Assembly: GCF_018691265.1 (NCBI RefSeq)
Contig: NW_024881296.1
Coordinates: 8,959,427-9,023,426, forward strand
Origin: Tyto alba
Taxonomy: Eukaryota > Chordata > Aves > Strigiformes > Tytonidae
Length of the DNA stretch: 64,000 nucleotides
Direction of reading: 5' to 3'
This document shows positions 37,901 through 49,700 of this stretch, in pieces. Each line of letters begins with the position of its first letter. Position 1 is the stretch's first letter. The notes below the pieces were generated by a model that saw only the letters and a list, made by a program, of their open reading frames with translations, did no database searches and was not told the DNA's origin. The translations under genes were made by a program, and so were the position numbers.

Positions 37901-38600
37901 ATAATTTGGATGAAGGGATATTTAAGAGGTTTGAATATTGCAACAATATGAAAAAAATTGTTCCCTGTTTTATCATACTTAGAAAAAAAATATTTTCAGT
38001 CATAAGTTTGACAGGTAAAAATCTCTCGAAGTCAGCAGTAACTGAAAACTGGAAATTATAAAGGAAATGCTTAAGCTGTTATAACTCTGGAGTTCATCTG
38101 TAGAACCTCTGTATTAAATACTCATACATTACTTGCTCTGGAGACCTCACAGGTCTTGGCTGCTCTTGCAATTTCCAATCTGTCAGAATAACAGGTTTTC
38201 TACTGCTGAAAGTAATGATAAAATCTGAGAAGCGTTTAATAGTACTTTTTCACGATGTCCTTGAACAGTGTAAAGTTACAGATTATGCGCATGGCTTCTC
38301 AAGAAGCACTTACCGTGTCTCCTGTTGTGCTAGCCACACCCTCTACCGAAATTGTGATTTCATTACATTTACTAGTTTTGGTCCTTCATAAAGCCTTCTG
38401 CAGTCACACATCCCTCACACATTTTACTCTGTCAATGAGCCAATGTTAATTTTACTATTTTTAAAGATATGCTACTGTCCTCACCTCATGAGCAGTGCAC
38501 GGCCTTAGCAGAGTCTCTCCGTTCTGTACTTATTCCAAAGTGCTGTCAGAAGCTGTGCAGCTCCGGTGCGCTGCCAAACTTTCTGGCGGAGGCCTAGCTT
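25991..38600. other. Intergenic DNA upstream of the RYR2 promoter
   Basis: This is AT-rich sequence with no recognised gene. A 135-codon frame at 29813-30220 (GTG start, +) is unusually long for such base composition, but the translation resembles no family. Simple sequence includes three copies of an 8-bp AGCAGTCA-type unit at about 29359-29381, the tandem duplication at 31761-31866, a polypyrimidine tract near 32958-33008, and the palindrome GCACACGTGTGC at 36949-36960. No complete transposon was recognised. Confidence 0.65.
31761..31866. repeat. Tandem duplication of a 42-bp AT-rich unit
   Basis: A unit of about 42 bp (31761-31802, containing AATCTATTTGTTTCTGGTTT) is followed by a partial copy (31803-31824) and a second nearly full copy (31825-31866) with a few substitutions. 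The array is a short minisatellite-like expansion of about two and a half copies. Confidence 0.9.
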
Positions 38601-39526
38601 CCCCACAGCTGGAACTGATGGGTCCTTCGTCAGGTACGGTCTGCACGAATGCTCATGAAAGATGAGCTATTCCATGACAACCCTCTGCTTTACCCCACGG
38701 TAAACGCATGCTAGCTACCCGGCGAGTAAATTACATTTTAAAGCCTTTCGTCCACCCTCGATTAAGCTCACTCGCCCGGTGGTTAGCGGCCAACACCCGG
38801 TTCTACAGCCATGTCGCACCTTCCACCTCTTCGCCCCGCCAGCACAGTCGGCTGGCAAAAGTCCCCCGCAAAGCCGTTTGAGCTCTGCCCCTCCTGAGGC
38901 GCCCCTCAGCGCGGGACACCGCGGGACACCGCGCAGCTCCAGGGGCACCGACCAGCCCAGGCAGGCCCGGCGCCGGCCTGCCCGGTGACCCCCGCCGGAG
39001 CCGGGGTCGACCCAGGCCCCCGAGCCGCGCGAGGTTACGCGCGGTGCGGCACGGCCGCCCCGCCCTGCCCCGCCCCGCCCCGGCCCGGCCCGGCGGCTCG
39101 CGCCTGAGGCGAGCCCCGCCGGCGGGGCGGGCGGGCGGGCCGGCCGCCGCCGCCTCTCCGCGCAGCAGCCGGTAAGGGGCGCTGGGCGGCGGGTTTGGCG
39201 TGCGGAGGGAGCTGGCTGCGGAGCACCTGCAGCAACGGGGGGGCCGCGGAGCTCCGCCTCCCCCTCCTCCCCCGGTTAATCGCATCCCCCCTCCCGCCGT
39301 GGCAGGCAGTGGCAGCGAGGCGGCCGGGCAGAGCTGTCCGCCTGCTCCGGGCGCACCGGCACCCGCACCCCGCTGGCAGCAAGGGCCGGGCTGGGGCTGC
39401 CGGCTCCGCCGCCCTCGCACTTGCCCCAGCCCGGTGCGGCGCGGCCGTGAGCCTCCTGTCATCCCCGCCACCCGCCCGCCGGGGCACCGGGAGCAGCGCC
39501 TGGGAGAAGGAGCGAGAGGGGGAGCC

Positions 39527-39574
39527 ATGGCCGAGGGGGGCGAGGGCGAGGACGAGATCCAGTTCCTGCGAACT
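39527..39574 (+). CDS. RYR2: Ryanodine receptor 2 (RYR2), coding exon 1
   Basis: The exon encodes 16 residues, MAEGGEGEDEIQFLRT, and ends in phase 0 at a GTAAGC donor (39575). I recognise the N-terminus of the cardiac ryanodine receptor, which in mammals reads almost identically and is also 16 codons in its first exon. RYR2 is the roughly 5000-residue tetrameric Ca2+ release channel of the sarcoplasmic reticulum that drives excitation-contraction coupling. This peptide leads into the N-terminal beta-trefoil domain, which lies beyond the window. The start sits in a good Kozak context (GAGCCATGG) and is the first ATG of the CpG-island leader. RYR1 and RYR3 also begin with an acidic segment leading into EIQFLRT, but MTR linkage and the MA.GGEGEDE wording favour RYR2. 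Confidence 0.95.
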
Positions 39575-39654
39575 GTAAGCGCCGGGCTTGCCTCCGCCAC
39601 CTCCACGCTGGCGCGGGGCAGGGGGCCGGGGCCGTGCGGGCGAAGGGCTGAGGC

Positions 39655-39872
39655 GGGGGGGGGGGTGGGTGTGTGGGGGGGTGTGTGTGGGGAGCGGAGG
39701 CGACGCCCGGACCGTGCCCCGAGGAGCGCTGTGGGTCGGGGGGCACCGGGGCTCCGTGTGTTGCCGGGGGTGAGGGGGGTGCTCTGCCCGCGCGGGGGGG
39801 GGTGGGTGGGGTGGGCGGCGAGGGGTGCGCTGTGACCCCCGCCGCCCCCGGGGGGGGGTCCTGCCGGGGGGG
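39655..39872 (+). other. G-run cluster with G-quadruplex potential at start of RYR2 intron 1
   Basis: Within 300 bases after exon 1 the sense strand carries several clusters of G-runs, at about 39655-39693, 39794-39818 and 39849-39873. Each satisfies or nearly satisfies four runs of at least three G with short loops. They fall in the sense strand of the nascent RYR2 transcript, so both DNA and RNA quadruplexes are possible. Confidence 0.75.
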
Positions 39873-40009
39873 GCTGCGGAGCTCCAGCCCTTTCCCGCTC
39901 CGCCGGGCAGCGTGTGCCCCCCGGTAACGAACCGCTCGCTCCGTCCGCTGGGGTGGCATCCCGCTGCCGGGGCGGGGGGCGGCAGCCGGGCGGGGGGCGA
40001 GCGGCGCCT

Positions 40010-40025
40010 CCCCCCCCCCCCCCCC
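40010..40025. repeat. Homopolymer C16
   Basis: There are sixteen consecutive C on the + strand near the 3' edge of the CpG island. The complementary strand is G16. Such runs are prone to sequencing and assembly error. Confidence 0.9.
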
Positions 40026-40238
40026 GTACCGCTCGGCGCTGCCTTCTCACCGCCGATGTGTTCGCGTACTGCAGATACTAACCGAGCAGCCCTCCCCAGC
40101 TTAAAAGCTGCAATCACACTCCTTCTGCAAAAATAGAATTGGAAAAAAAAAAAAAAAAGCGCACCTCTCCCACCCCAGCCCCTCCCCACCAAGGTTCCCA
40201 CTGACTTGCAGGCGTTCTCCTCGCTGAGCACGGACTAA

Positions 40239-40241
<3 letters not shown>

Positions 40242-40271
<30 letters not shown>
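40242..40271. repeat. Homopolymer T30
   Basis: There is an uninterrupted run of 30 T on the sense strand of RYR2 intron 1, just outside the CpG island. An A16 run lies at 40143-40158. Confidence 0.95.
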
Positions 40272-42592
40272 CTCCTTTTTCTCCCCTGGTGCGAGCATCC
40301 TTTCTTTACTTCTCTTTCTTTCAGTCCAAAGCATGCTAAGGCGCTAGAGCATTTCTTTCCTCAGTTTAATGAATACATCAGGACTGCTGCATTTTATGCT
40401 TCTCTGGATTATTTTTCTATAAGCAATGCTTTTATTTACCTTCTGGGCCATCTCCCAAGTCCGGTTTATATGCACAACCCTAGCAAGTTTTGCAGATGAG
40501 CATATTTGAATGGTGGTGTACACAAACCCTGTCACAGTTTGAGGAAAAATTGCTGAGACGTTTGATAAGTGGAGTTAAAAACACAGACTGTAGAGTAAAG
40601 CTTAGCTTCCTTTTTAGTTAGTACAGTCTGATTTAGCAAACGTTCATGACCCACATCTTGTAAGAAAATACTTTAAGAAAGGAGGGGAAAGCAAGCCACG
40701 TAATGGATGTGAAACATTCATATGCTGTTTGCAGCATTGTGGATCTCAGTCTTATGTTTATTTCAATCAGAAACAGTAAAAAAATAGATATACATTCTAT
40801 TATTCTTTTTGTTTGTTTGTTTGACAGTTCTCAGAAAATGTGGTTTTATGGTGAATACAGCTGTTACGTAACACTAGCATGAAGATTGTCAACTTTTTTT
40901 CCTCTCAGCCTTATGTGACTTATGCTGTAGTGTTGTCTAACACCTAAAGACAAAACAGAAAAATACTTCTTTGAAAGATAATTTGTCATCTCAGTTTATG
41001 GGGGGTTTTATTATTAGCACTTCTCACTGGTAAGAATTTTTGGAAGACTTGTACAATGACAAGTCTTACTGCAGGTTTGAATGTTAAGCTTAGCTCATGG
41101 AGGGGCTGTTATCTGAATGCTTAATAGGGAAAGAGAAGCAGTGAGCATGCTAATACTGCTCTGCACATATACAGTAACGTTAAACTACAGCACCTGACAG
41201 CAGCAGCAGCACATTACGTAAAACAGCACTCCTGATAATGTGCGTCAGGCTTAACACAGATTTGGCAAACCCAGCCTTAGACAATACTTTAAAAATTTTT
41301 TAGAGTGTTGTACTGGTGCTAAAATGACCTTGAATACGGTAAATTGACACACAGGGGAAGCTTTTCGTGTAGTGAAATAAAAAAATGCTTGAGAAATGTC
41401 CTTTTCATGCGAAGTTTGGGCTCTCTAATATGTAGTTGTATGTAAGTAGTGATTTCTACTCTTCTTTTTCTTCCACTTCATCAAAGTGATGAACATTACG
41501 GTGTATTCTCGATGTAGTCTTCCTTCTACCTATTCTTAGAAAGCTTGGATTAGTATTCTCTAAAGCTGTTAGGTGTGTGTAACTTTCTGAATGGCACTGA
41601 TAGAAAGCACTAGAAATTGGATATTACCTAGTAATTGCTGCAGTTTCTGCTTTTAGTTATTTATTTTTAAAACAGTGGTTAGGGACAGACGGATTCATAA
41701 ATGGCTTGGTAGATAAAATAGGACTTTTTGAAGAACATCTTATGGAAGCAAAAAAAAGCTTTCTGTGCTTTGAATACCTTAATGATGACATCTGTAGGCC
41801 TGCTGAATGTAAAGAGTGCTTTTAATGTTTTTGTCTTTTGATAGGACCTCATAAACTTTCTAAAATTGTGGGTTCTCTTTCTGATGTTTCAAAATTACTG
41901 TAGCATATTTGGAGTTTACCCTGGATTGCAAACACAATGTATTATTTTTTAATGTTTAAAGAGAAATATGACATTTTATTCAATTAAAAAATTCTTTTAT
42001 TTGCATTAAGCTACTAAACTGAATTTGTATTTGCCATCTGCATGTTGATTGGTAATTTCTTTGTCCTTTCTTCTTTACACATTCCTATTTGCCTAATGAG
42101 TTCTGCTCTTTGCTGCTTTTATTTTATGCTTATTTTTTGATAAGGTGGTGTCGTGTGTTTTCTCTTACAAATTTGCTGCTAGGGTGGATTTCTGTTTCTT
42201 TGGGAACAGATTGAGTTTGATACATCACTTCTGAGAGGCGAGCGCATCCTATTAATGACCTGGATTTCTGGAAGCATCAGTCCTTCCCCTGTTTGAGATA
42301 ACTTTTGGGCAGACTGGAATTTAGCTCTGTTCTGTTTAGTTCTCTTCAAGGAAATCTGTAGTCCTGTGGATTACATGCTTCTTCACAGACAGGGCTCTTC
42401 CCAATTACCTTGCTGAATGCTCCAGGTGGAGATAACCTTGTGTTATGTGTAGCCTTTTTTAGGCTTGGACGTACACTCTCCTAACTTATCCCACTGAATG
42501 CACGCATGCTGTGCAAGAGGAGTGAAGAGGAGCAGGTATCCTGCTCTTGTTTTTATTAGTTCTGTATCTGGGGAGGACTTCTCTGTAGAAGA

Positions 42593-42794
42593 TTTTTTTT
42601 TTTTTTTTTTTTGGTAAATATTATAAAGGAGAAAGATGTATACAAAATAAAATTTCTTTGTTTGATCTTTACAGTCAAGAATCTATAACATTTATAGTTA
42701 ATAGAGAAATGACCTGAATTTTGTTTGGGTTTGGTGTTTGTTTTGTGTTGTTGTTTTTTTGTTTTTGTTTTTTTTTTTTTTTTTTTTTTTTTTT
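42593..42794. repeat. Pair of T-runs (T20 and T27) with TTTG-rich spacer
   Basis: T20 at 42593-42612 and T27 at 42768-42794 flank about 155 bp, the second half of which is G/T-rich simple sequence. No duplicated flanks or retroelement body were recognised. Confidence 0.85.
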
Positions 42795-45700
42795 AGGCTG
42801 TGTAATTTAACCAGAGTAAAAATAAATCAGAGTTCCAGGAGAGAACAGAAAATGTTTTTGCCTAAATGCATAGACTCCTTCTATAATGCACACATGCAAT
42901 GACTATTTTTTGTGGTGCAGAATCCCCATAAGGGAAGGCCTTCATGTGGAGTTGGGTGGTAAGCTGCTGATAGGATTAAAACAATTGCAGTATTTTAACA
43001 AAATACTGTGTATGAATGTCCCTTATATTAGTTAAAGGTGTCCTGAATTTTTGGAGCAATATGTACCTAAGAATGATGAGAATTGATCTTGTGATGTTCC
43101 TGATGTCAGTATGTATGGTTTTCTGGAGCTGTGGAGTTTCTTAAATTAGAGGCAGGTCTTTTGGATGTTTATGGTAGGAGATACCACCCCACTAAAGTAA
43201 GGCTGACAGGGTTATGGTCTTTCTCACTACCATGCCTGTCAGAAATCAGAAGCATAATGAGAGTGAGCAGCACATTTTCCCCAAGTCCATTGGAGTTGTC
43301 TCCTTTACATTTATTTTTTTATTTTTTTTAAAGATTGGAATGATGATTATCCACTGTGTGCTCTCTTCTAATGCTTTTTCATTTGTTTAACCAGCAACTT
43401 GGAGTAAAATAGGATCTTTTGCTTGTGTGAACATACTTTGTGCTTCCTTATTTTCTACGTGGGCTTAACTGTTGAGTGTGACTGTCAGAGAAAAGTGTAA
43501 GGGTACTTTCCATCACTGGAAGAGTACTTTTAAATGAAGTTAAACATTGTTTAGGATTCTTGTTTGACATGCAAAAGGTTTTATTCACTCAGTGCTGGGA
43601 TTAAATACTTCAGATAATAAAAGAATGGAGTTTATGGCAGAGAGTTTTTCTTCATTCTGAAATGAAGAATGTAATGTGGTCACATTTCAAGGACAGGAAT
43701 TCTGTGATTCCAGAGTCACTTCTGTTCCAGATATTCCTCATTATGGCAGCATTTAAACAATGAATGTCACTTTAAATCTGACTTAAAATCAAATATTTAG
43801 ATGCCATCCTGAATGAAGATTCTATGGAATTAGAGGACACAAAAGAAACCTGGAAAACCAAAATCTGAAGATTATTGTAAAATAAGTAACTAAACATCAT
43901 AAGAATTGTTATGTGAATCAGAGAAATAGAATAGAAAAAAGTCTTCTTTTTTTTCCCCTTTTTTTTTAAAATCCCTTGATGCTTTTCCTATGCTACTTAT
44001 CTTTAAAGGGGTTATCAAAATATGTTAGATTCTGGTAGCTGCAATCATCAAACATACAAACACGGCTGCCAGAATGCACTGAAGAAAATGCACAAGAGCA
44101 ATCTCAGATATTAGGAGCTATTTTAGAAGGAAAGAACACTGAAAACCACTTTGGCTAGCCTTTGTTTATTTTCAAAAGTATTTCTTGTACCTGCCAGTAT
44201 GCGACTTCTGAAGATTCACCAGGGACTGGCACAAGAGACCACTGTTTAACAGTTTGTGTGAGGGATGGTGTGACTGAGATTGCAGCATTTGTACCTTCCT
44301 CTCTAAGGCACTGCACTGCAGTACAGATACTGAATATGATCTCAAATTCTATTTTGGAATTGAGCTGGACAGGCTGTTTGTAGTGAACAGGTTTTAGCTA
44401 GGACACGTAGTCCATTTCTTATTTGGGAATTACGTGTGAACATTTTATAGATATATTTTTTTATTCCAGAATTGTTTGACAAACATTTTATACCACCAGT
44501 AAAATTATATTACTGGATAAAATCAGTTGTCTGGGCTATGTACTATCTTGTCCAGTGTTCTGCATCTGGAATTTGTTTTTGTCGGGTGTGTGAGAAGAAG
44601 ACCGAGGAAGCTCTGTAGCAAATAGTTGGTCCACTGGGGAAGTTTCTAGCTAGCTCTGTGAGTTGGTTGACTAATGTTCTGAGAGAGAGCGAGCTGCTCT
44701 TCTTTTCAGTGTCTGAAGATGTTTTGATGCATGATGCTCTCTATCGTAAAAGCCAGAGGAAAATCTATTGCAGAAATTTAAGCTGTGGACAAACTGTAAA
44801 GAGAGAATTCTAGTTAATTTCTGACCCAAGATTTGGAACGGTCTCGAGAGCTGTGTGTGCCTTTCACTTCTCTATTTGAATGCTATATTATTGCAGGCAT
44901 ATTGTAAAGGTGTTTTCTCTCTTCTGTATTTGTGTGGAAAGTGCACAGGATGATTCTAGTTCCGGGGACAGTCTTCCTTGCACAGGGATGGGGATGTGTT
45001 CAAGTGTTTCTTTGAATCAAGGTAAAAGATTGGAAATGGACTGTGTCAGGAAATACTGACAGTAGGCTATATCCAGGAAGCACATGAATTAAACTGAAAA
45101 AATCTTCTGATTTTTATACGTATGGGTGCTTCATATTAAAACTCTTGAGTTAGTTTTGGTTTTGTTTTCTGAATTACACCTAGGCTCTTGTTTCAACTTC
45201 CTGAATTGACTGAAAAAGTAGATCTGGCTTTGTGTGAATGACAACTGAAAAGTCAGAAATTGCATATATATTTCTATACTTCCTAATAAAACTTAAGTGA
45301 CATAAATTTGTTTTGATTGGTGGGTGTCATGGTACTAGTACATAAATAACCATTGAACTGTAAAATGAACACATTTTATCAAGGTGAATGAAAGAATTTT
45401 AACTTTTTCTTATTGTCGTTGAGACTTTAATTGTGATTGATGGAAGCAATGCATTTTCTATATTGTGGCTATCTAAATCTTTTCTTCTTAATTTGTGTAC
45501 AAAAGGAGTAACATCTTGTTACTCATTAGCAAATACTTACCTGTGAATGCTATACGGAAGTCTCATAGAATGGAGTTCTGCTTAATTGTCATACATATGT
45601 ACCACACATTTACTGTTATATATTGTGTTGATAAGAATAGCTAAAATAAATCCATTAGTCAAATGAACTATATATTTTTTTTTTTTATAGCACCCATTTT

Positions 45701-46658
45701 TAAAAATAGCTGGTTTTGCATATGTCAATTTTAATGGGTCTCATGGTCACCACTGTGAAGTGCTGTTCGAGGTCTCAAGAGTGAAACTCTGATCCCTGTG
45801 AGGGCAGAACTATTGACTTAACCATAACCAGGGTTTCATATCCACACTTTGTAGGCAGAATGGCTAGAAATGTGTACATATAATAGTTGCTCCAGTGTAA
45901 ATGCAGGTTTGTTCCTGAAAACTACTATAAAACTCTATGTGAAGACTTAGTCTTCTGGTTGGAATTTCCCCTAGCTATGACGCTGTTAGATTTTTGTTAT
46001 GGTTTATGTGATGAGTCCCTTAGTGCATCACTTCTGGGAAATTAAGCATTATGAATTTCTGGAGATGGCTGCCTCTTTCATGGTACTAACATAGAAATAA
46101 AATTACAGCACTTTTCTGTTCGTAGTTTATATTGGTGAGGGACTTGCTCTTCTATCCATCATAATCAAGAATTTTGCTATTGATTGCAAGTGGATGGTTT
46201 CTCAAAAGAATAAATTCTCAAGACAAGTAATTTCTAAGGTGGAATGGGTGATGTTTTCCTGTTAACACCATTTTAGACTTCATCTCTGACCAATGTGGAC
46301 TCCTCTTTTGTGAGGAAAGTTCTGTATCTCCTAAGTGGCAAATTCCTACTGATGTATAAAACTACCAGAAGCTGAGTGCTGCCTTGATTGAGCTATTTGG
46401 TTTGAATTTTCTGCTAGAGCATTGAGCATAGGGGAATACAGAGATGGTAGGTAATGATGTACATAATCTGAGCACCCTAATTTTCTTATATTTTGTTCAA
46501 ATTCATGCATATGCATTATACAGATAGCTATTTCATTTGGTCTAACTTTTCCTTTGTTGGTATGTACTTGCATTCATAACATGCATTCTTGAAGTAATAT
46601 TAATGTTATTCTGAAGTAGGAGGAAGAAAGCATGATTTTCCTGAAGAACAAGAAGCTA

Positions 46659-46727
46659 AAAAAAAAAAAAAAAGTCTAAATAAAAAAAATAAAATAAAAA
46701 AAAACAAACCACCAAAAAACAAACTAG
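46659..46727. repeat. A-rich low-complexity tract
   Basis: An A-run of about 16 is followed by AAATAAAA-type and CAAAC-type units. It is one of the few A-rich tracts on the sense strand of this intron. Confidence 0.85.
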
Positions 46728-49700
46728 TAAAATGACTGGAAAAGTAAAAGCCAGGGCAGACTTTTAGGCCTAGTATCTTGTCAGTGATTTTTCTTATTTC
46801 GATTAAAAAGCTTTAATAGGCACTTTTATAAAATGTGGCAAATAAAATGATAAAAAATTACAAATAATGCATTTTCTTTTAATGAAAGCTGAAACGTGAA
46901 TCCTGTTACGTTGTCCTTTAGACAGCTTGAAAACACCCATTTTAAACCTTAACTGTGGTGAGGTGGAAGTGGGAACAGAGCACTTTAATAATTAACACAG
47001 TTATACCCTGGAATTTCTCTCAATACCAAAGTAAGGATAGCCTGGCATAATTATCTGTCTTTAGCCTGTATTCTGCTGAAGACCTATGCTTTGTTTTGCA
47101 AGTGTATGGCACGTAAATCATGTCTGGCTGCGTTGCCTATACCACACTGGGTATGGAAGGACATTTTTTTGAAGAGGCTGCCTGTTGCCTGATGCATCTC
47201 AATAAATGAGAAAAGGCATAAAGGAACTATTCTAGCTAAGCTTAAGCCTTTTAAATGCAACCACAGCAATGCAGAGCTTACTACAATATTCTGTGCCCAC
47301 CAAGGGCACAGCAGTGGTATTTATTTTTTCTTGCTTTAACAAATTGAGCAACTTAAGGGCAGCCACTGCCTGCAACATCATCACACTAAAGGTCACCCCA
47401 GTTTCCTAACAAAGACTATCAGGAACTCCCATGTGCTTTTACTGCAGTGTAGTTTTATGCTGCGTTCCCTTGTTAATAAGTGTGAGATTCATTAGCTAAT
47501 TATGTATTCATTTATGAAAGAACTCTTGCTTTTCTTTGTCATTTTTTACGTAATAATGGTGGTGTAACTTTTTAGGTGAAGGGTTTAAACTATTTAAATA
47601 CGTTTCTACTTCTAGAGCCCAATTATATGTTACTCAGCTATAGATTTGAACAGATGTTATGAGGCATGTACTGCAACTTAGTAGAAGCTTTGCTTAGCTT
47701 CTCAGAGTTGCTTGATAAAAACAAACTAGTATCTATGTGCCTACTGTTTGGAATGTGAAAGATATGACAGGTAAGGTGTCATAACATGAGCTGTATTAAC
47801 TTAATCAACAGTTGCGATTTCTGCTAAATGTAATTCTGTAATGGTCAGTTTTATAGTAATATTAATGTGTTTATAGGGGCATTCACACTAACAGCTACAT
47901 TCAAATTGAAATAAAATGATGGGTTTTCTCTTTCAGTGTTGTGGCATACTTGAATGTTTATCATAGTCAGGAAAGACTTCCTTATAACTATCATACGCTT
48001 GAAGAAAATTGGAAATACGATAGGTTACCTAGTAATGCAGCAGGCTTCCCAGAGGGACTTTGGCAAAATTTGACAAGGTATCATTCCATAAGATGCATGG
48101 ATCAGTTGATTTTTAACATGCAGGACAAGTTTTTAGTTTTGTTCATATTCTGAACACTGTAGGACCACAGAAAAAGAGTAACAAGATCATTACGTTTTGT
48201 GAGGCAGCTTCCTGGAGGATTTCAGAGTAATTAATGCTGTATAACAACATACTTCTACTACCTGATTGTTTTTTAATTGTCTGTGGGAAATAATATCTGA
48301 TGGATATTAGCTGGCAGAATCAAATGCTGAACACTGTCATGTCCTGTCTCTTTACCTCTGTGAAAACTTCTGTGGAATCTTGTGGTAAAAACAGTGCCCT
48401 GAATTGGAAGAATGTCCCTGCTTAAATCCTTCTTTCAAAGGAATGATGGAAGGAAGCTACAGACAATTTGCATTGTCTGTCTGTGAGTTTTCCTGGGGAT
48501 TGCCAGGAAGTGGAGCTGCATTAGTGGAATGAAGCCAGAAATGGCTGTCTCTTACAGCTATAATTCTTTCTTCCAAACCAGGCAAAGCTGGAGAAAATAA
48601 CTGCCTGGTCTTGGTAGGGGCTGCATTCTTTGGTTTCATAAAAGGAAAAAGAAAGAGGAAGGTATCTTCCACTGCTGAAAATGCCAGATAATTTCTCTTG
48701 GTGTATGAGCGCCTTCCATTCATGTGATGGCCAAGTAGAATTCCTTATATAGGAATTTAGGTGGAGGAATGAATGGAATTTGAAGAGTGTTCAAAGTAAG
48801 GCTAGGTAATTGGATAGATCTGCTTAAGTCTCAGTAAACTGCTGAGTTAGAGGGATTCACTTACAGATAACTGGTCCTTATCATGCTGATGGACAGCCAC
48901 GCTGATAAACATTTGAAAATCGCCTATGTTGTATTTATTTTCTAGTTGCAAATGGGAATAATTTCATTAGAACTAGCGGAGGCATGCTGAGCACAACCTA
49001 GATGATTGAACTTCTCTGTATGGACACATGACCTTCATCCTGAAGCAGTCTTTGATAAAGCATTTGGTTCCAATGGTGACAGTAGCCACCTAGATACCTG
49101 TACAGATGAATAAGAGTCCTTTAGTCTTACAACAGTCATGAGAATGCTGTCTGGTTCTAACACCGTGGGTTAGACTGAAAATAAGCATCAATCATGTGAC
49201 TTCATATTTTTGACTATTTTCTGCACGTTATGCATTAGCGTTGCAAAATCTACTCCATAAGAGAGTTATGTGCATTTATGCAGTCTTCTTGCAAGTACCA
49301 GGGAGATGGAGTGCATATTCCCTTTTCCATGCAACAGAAAAGTAAAAAAAAATCACAATATGTAGTGCAGAGAAATACTGAGCAAGAACATAATGGAGAT
49401 GGAGAGAACCTTTCTTCTCGTGTTACAGGTGATTTAGTAGCCCTTCATTGCTAAAGGGTTGGATTAATCTTCTTTTAAAAGCTTGTATTAAAAAAATGTG
49501 GGTTTTGTTTTTGTGGGTTTTTGCCCCAGCTGACGTTTACAGAGAGCAAAAACTTATCTCATGATTTGATATGCACTAGCAGACAGATAAAGGAACCACA
49601 GTATTGCGTTCATGCTGTCATGAAAGGATTTGTTCATGAGAACTATCGTAGCAAGTGTGGCTGAAGAGATCTAACTCTCCTAATAAAGGAACTGAGACAG

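Larger units (their letters stand above)
38780..40060 (+). promoter_or_regulatory. RYR2: RYR2 CpG-island promoter and 5' leader
   Basis: Base composition switches abruptly from AT-rich to very GC-rich with dense CpG, and the island spans the first coding exon of RYR2. GC boxes of the Sp1 type are visible (CCCCGCCC at 39073-39080, GGGGCGGGC at 39124-39132), with no obvious TATA box nearby. That suggests dispersed, CpG-island-type initiation. No ATG occurs between 38813 and the RYR2 start codon at 39527, so any transcript starting in this interval has the RYR2 ATG as its first AUG. The transcription start cannot be fixed from sequence. The long frames on both strands (up to 415 codons on the minus strand) reflect the lack of stop codons in GC-rich DNA. 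Confidence 0.9.

Noticed and set aside
38803..40231. Minus-strand open frames of about 400 codons across the RYR2 CpG island
   Set aside because: The translations are Pro/Arg/Gly/Ala-rich low-complexity sequence without domains, produced because stop codons are rare in GC-rich DNA. The plus strand carries the real RYR2 exon.
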